Part shown: piece by piece, positions 13,910 through 16,099 of the stretch
Numbering within the stretch: position 1 is the stretch's first letter
Layout of the letters: each line of letters opens with the position of its first letter
Assembly (NCBI GenBank): GCA_026770585.1
Contig: MU646314.1
Span: forward strand, 1,184,369-1,200,467
Direction of reading: 5' to 3'
Source of the DNA: Baffinella frigidus
Taxonomy: Eukaryota; Cryptophyceae; Cryptomonadales; Baffinellaceae
Length of the DNA: 16,099 nucleotides
Position numbers and translations under genes: made by a program
Notes under the pieces: generated by a model
The model's database searches: none
Told to the model about the DNA's origin: nothing
The model's input: only the letters and a program-made list of their open reading frames with translations

Positions 13910-14057
13910 CTAAGTCAGAGAGAGAGAGTGCGAGAGCGAGCGAGATCAAGAGAGAGAGCGAGAGCGAGAGCGAGAGAGCGAGAACGTGCGAGAGAGCGAG
14001 CGAGAGAGAATTAGAGCGAGAAAGAGAGAGAGACAGATAGAGAGAGAGGGAGAGAAC
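13910..14057 (-). repeat. intron made of CT microsatellite (148 nt)
   Basis: From donor GTTCTCTCCC to acceptor CTCTCTGACTTAG the transcribed strand is CT repeat with CG, CT(A/G)T and TTGAT interruptions. Both ends are canonical GT and AG. Confidence 0.85.
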
Positions 14058-14126
14058 CTTCTTCTTAGCCTGTTCGGCAGCCTTCTTGGCCTCCTCAGTC
14101 TTCTTCTTCGCAGCATCCGCCGTCGC
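14058..14126 (-). CDS. 23-codon Lys/Ala-rich exon
   Basis: Reads ATADAAKKKTEEAKKAA and then EQAKKK. Acceptor CACATGGCAG, donor AAG|GTTCTC; 69 nt, phase 0/0. A duplicated start (acceptor plus AAADA) lies upstream at about 14281-14294, with the same ACGTATACACC intron flank. Confidence 0.82.
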
Positions 14127-14280
14127 CTGCCATGTGCGTATACACCGTTTTCATATACGTAACTATACGTATACACCGTTTTCTTATACGTATCTCTTAA
14201 GTGGCGAGTAGGCTCATACGCCCTACGGTAGGGCCCTAGGACCTGCCTAGGGCGAGATAGGGTGAATATTCGCCCCATGG

Positions 14281-14294
14281 GCATCCGCCGCCGC
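14281..14294 (-). pseudogene. duplicated exon start (AAADA)
   Basis: TATGGCAG then GCG GCG GCG GAT GC, copying the acceptor and first codons of the exon at 14058-14126 together with intron bases containing CGTATACACCGTTTTC. No donor follows. Confidence 0.55.
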
Positions 14295-14462
14295 CTGCCA
14301 TACACGTATACACCGTTTTCAAATTTCTGGACATTTCTGGATCTATTTAGAGAGAGGAATTCGCCGTTTTTCCACACCCGTGCCTTCACATCCCATGCCC
14401 ACGAAAAAGACTAAGGCAAAAGTTGACGGCGTTGAGAATTTGAGCTCAAGGCCATCACCGAC

Positions 14463-14606
14463 CCACTTAGCAGCGACCGAGGACCTTTTCGTCTTGAATT
14501 CAAGGTAAAATTCCGGTTAGGTTGGGGTAGGGGGCAATGGATAAGATTCTAGTACAAATGGTTTAGATGGACTGTATCTGTGAAGCCCCCGGTGGCTACC
14601 AAGTGG
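14463..14606. mobile_element. CCACTTAGCAGC family, copy 4
   Basis: Left end CCACTTAGCAGCGACCGAGG, right end GGTGGCTACCAAGTGG, with the shared AGATGGACTGTATCTGTGAA. Confidence 0.82.
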
Positions 14607-14635
14607 AAACTCTCGGCGCGACTTGATGCGGCCCG

Positions 14636-14792
14636 CTTGCAGGTCAGGCCGCTTTTTCGGGCACTCAGTTCCTGAGTTTCCGTTACCTGATCCGTACCCC
14701 CCCCCCCTATGTCCCTACGGGTTGCCTACCGTAGGGTCCTAGGTCTTATCACTTAGGGGTTATTCAAGATCCCTTCGTAGCCCGCTGTGTGG
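14636..14792. mobile_element. CAGCGGGCTACGAAGGGAT family, copy 4 (left end degraded)
   Basis: GAGTTTCCGTTACCTGATCC, GGGTTGCCTACCGTAGGGTC and right end CCTTCGTAGCCCGCTGTGTG match 9146-9304; the left terminus is altered. Confidence 0.75.
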
Positions 14793-15140
14793 CGCAGGTC
14801 AGGCCGTGACCGCCATCATACTCCATTTTCACATCTCACGCCAACGGCAACAACCACGGCAAAAGTTGACGATGCTAGCACTCAAGCGTGCAGTTGTGGA
14901 ATTGCGCATTTTTTGGTGGCCGTCAGATTTGAAAACCAGTCTGCAAGATTCAGATTCAGACATGTCTCGCCGCAGTTTGCCCACCGCACAGGCTGACGCT
15001 CGGGTTCAGATGCCCCTAAGCCAAGGACACTCGATTTTGAGCCGAGGAAACTCGATTCTGGGCCCTGCCACCGCCACCACCCTGCTCGCTAAGTTGATCG
15101 CTTTCCGCAAGGCTTCAGGACCTGTTTACACGGACTTTAA
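14793..15140. other. intronic sequence, little recognised
   Basis: Contains ACGGCAAAAGTTGACG, which recurs near 14414-14430, and CCTGCTCGCTAAG near 15080, an acceptor-like relic on the minus strand. A plus-strand open frame crosses it but is probably chance. Confidence 0.4.
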
Positions 15141-15147
15141 GAGGTTT

Positions 15148-15184
15148 ACAAAGAAGAAGAAGACGAAGAAGAAGAAGAAGAAGG
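15148..15184. repeat. AAG/CTT microsatellite
   Basis: GAAGAAGAAG run on the plus strand; CTT tract on the transcribed strand. Confidence 0.9.
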
Positions 15185-15314
15185 CAACCCTGCTCGCGAA
15201 ACATGCCAGACGCGGAGCGAAACACCGCCAAGCAGCCACCGTTGCCCGGAGCACACGCAGAGAGGCAGGGCACGGCGCGTGGGCCCTGCAGCGTCAAGAG
15301 AAAGTCCGCCGTCT

Positions 15315-15395
15315 CCACACGGTGGACTACGAACCTTTCATCACAAGTCAACTTGCCTCAAGACAATTGACTTTAAGATTTTTTCTAGACCCACA
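15315..15395. mobile_element. CACACGGTGGACTACGAACC family, copy 3 (truncated)
   Basis: CCACACGGTGGACTACGAAC through ACTTTAAGATTTTTTCTAGA; the right terminus is missing. Confidence 0.72.
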
Positions 15396-15454
15396 CCCAA
15401 CTTTGATCTTACTCTCAAGTGGAGCGCACGCGGATCATCTCCAAGGCGCTCTCC

Positions 15455-15740
15455 TGCACAGACCCCGTTGTTTCCTACACAGGCCCCTTTCTCTCCTGCA
15501 CAGGCCCCATTTTTCCTGCACAAGCCCCCTTTCTCTCCCGCACAGGCCCCTTCGCGTGACACGAGGACATTCTTCGCCTCCTCAGCAGCAACCTTGCCCT
15601 GCTCAGGAGAGAAAAGGGCCTGTGCAGGAGCTCCCGCACAGGCCCCTTTCTCTCCCGCACAGACCGGGCATGTACAGGAAATAAAAGGGCCTGCGCGGGA
15701 GAGAAAGGGGCCTGCACATGAAAGAAAGGGGCCTGTACCT
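15455..15740. repeat. bidirectional CTGCACAGGCCCC minisatellite
   Basis: About 22-bp units (CTCCTGCACAGGCCCC plus T-rich end) in one orientation up to about 15560, then mixed and mostly inverted units (GGGGCCTGCACATGAAAG) to 15740. It surrounds the exon at 15569-15598. Confidence 0.88.
15569..15598 (-). CDS. 10-codon exon GKVAAEEAKN
   Basis: Acceptor CCTGAGCAG, donor AAT|GTCCTC; 30 nt, phase 0/0. It is paralogous to the 3' part of the exon at 15745-15789 (KVAADEAKK). The acceptor-like GAGCAG|GG motif recurs near 15078 and 15187 without a following exon. Confidence 0.65.
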
Positions 15741-15744
15741 GGAC

Positions 15745-15789
15745 CTTCTTCGCCTCATCAGCAGCAACCTTGTTCGCAGCCTCCTCGGC
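15745..15789 (-). CDS. 15-codon exon AEEAANKVAADEAKK, most 5' exon visible
   Basis: Acceptor GCCCCCAG-like, 45 nt to AAG|GTCCAG, phase 0/0. A second donor six bases on, CAG|GTACAG, fits better and would add VQ, also in phase. The gene must continue beyond the right edge, since no initiator Met or 5' UTR is apparent. Confidence 0.72.
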
Positions 15790-15802
15790 CTGGGGGAAAG
15801 GC

Positions 15803-15869
15803 GAGCTTTATTAAGTTGACACACGAGGTTTATTAAGTTGACATACGAGGTTTATCAAGTTGACATACA
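15803..15869. repeat. three tandem 22-bp repeats
   Basis: Unit GAGGTTTATTAAGTTGACAT with AC, three copies with few changes, just upstream of the acceptor at 15790. Confidence 0.9.
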
Positions 15870-15954
15870 TGACCGCATCACGCCAGGGGTTTCTGGTGTA
15901 GGAGGTTCGGGGGTGAGGGTTTCGGGTTCGAGGCCTGGCGAAGTTCTCGGGGGT

Positions 15955-16099
15955 CAACGGTGTAGGGTGTAGGGTGTAGGGTGTAGGGTGAAAGGTGTAG
16001 GGTGCAGGGTGCAGGGTGTAGGGTGTAGGGTGTAGGGTGTAGGGTGTAGGGTGTAAGGTGTAGTGTGTAGGGTGCCGGGTGTAGGGTGTAGGGTGTAGG
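15955..16099. repeat. GTGTAGG heptamer array at window edge
   Basis: About 20 copies of GTGTAGG with rare variants (GTGCAGG, GTGAAAG, GTGTAAG), continuing past the edge. One base away from the telomere-like heptamer TTTAGGG. Confidence 0.93.

Larger units (their letters stand above)
490..15789 (-). other. multi-exon gene for Lys/Ala/Glu/Pro-rich repeat protein (5' end outside window)
   Basis: Gene model assembled from minus-strand exons listed separately. Exons begin after CAG (rarely TAG) and usually with G, and end before GT. Eighteen well-supported exons give about 470 codons of uninterrupted reading to a TAG at 490-492. Amino-terminal parts are Lys/Glu/Ala helices, the middle has two FFGFGKKEAPK modules and VEAPK repeats, and the C-terminus is an Ala/Pro/Lys tail ending STAPPGQ. 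No start codon, signal peptide, membrane segment or catalytic motif is visible. Such composition fits a structural, scaffold or histone-H1-like basic protein, but this is inference and I recognise no family. All strong introns are GT-AG. The gene has been enlarged by tandem exon duplication and intron invasion by repeats. Confidence 0.78.

Noticed and set aside
14806-15684. Open frame of 292 codons on the plus strand
   Set aside because: It crosses an AAG microsatellite, a MITE fragment and the CTGCACAGG minisatellite. No domain or splice logic, and it runs antisense to the supported exons.
1-16099. Transposase, reverse transcriptase, tRNA or rRNA genes
   Set aside because: None seen in any frame or as recognisable RNA sequence; all mobile elements here appear non-autonomous.

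Overview
The window looks like nuclear DNA of a eukaryote, most likely a microbial alga or related protist. Coding information sits in short GC-rich blocks with GT donors and AG|G acceptors. These are separated by long introns full of TTTAGGG/TTTGGGG-like repeats, microsatellites and short palindromic elements. There is no bacterial operon structure, no Shine-Dalgarno pattern and no long ORF outside low-complexity sequence. TTTAGGG-type repeats are known as telomere repeats in plants, many green algae, dinoflagellates and chlorarachniophytes. That narrows the source only loosely, and the lineage is inference.

One gene explains nearly all the coding signal. It runs on the minus strand, enters from beyond the right edge and ends at a TAG at 490-492. 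I can place 18 well-supported exons totalling about 470 codons, plus several doubtful ones, so introns make up about 90% of the locus. In transcript order, the right third (15789-11737) encodes Lys/Glu/Ala-rich coiled-coil-like segments. The middle (10221-8877) encodes a charged helical region. Next come modules containing FFGFGKKEAPK and VEAPK repeats (7264-3028), a Pro/Ala/Lys exon (2221-2048), and a final Ala/Pro/Lys exon ending STAPPGQ (738-490). Nearly every exon is a whole number of codons with phase-0 introns on both sides. The exception is one junction split AA|G between 9037 and 8928, and it reads through correctly, which supports the whole model. The product is not a family I recognise.

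The introns hold more than a dozen families of short inverted-repeat elements (MITE-like, no transposase), telomere-like G-rich arrays, CT/GA microsatellites, minisatellites and many short copies of exon ends. Several telomere-like arrays lie directly against a 3' splice site, so that on the transcribed strand the C-rich array forms the pyrimidine tract and branch-like CTAA(C/A) sequence. Two introns (14057-13910 and 13873-13721) are essentially pure CT microsatellite.

Layout: 1-489, 3' flank with one element. 490-2391, last exons, a GA array and elements. 2392-4215, telomere-like arrays and small VEAPK/KKEAPK exons. 4216-7265, two large tandemly duplicated exon-intron units with element insertions seen as filled and empty sites. 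7266-8876, a long element-rich intron. 8877-10221, the charged helical exons. 10222-12571, inverted-repeat elements, a CT array and minisatellites. 12572-15789, Lys-rich exons and repeats. 15790-16099, a 22-bp repeat and a GTGTAGG array.
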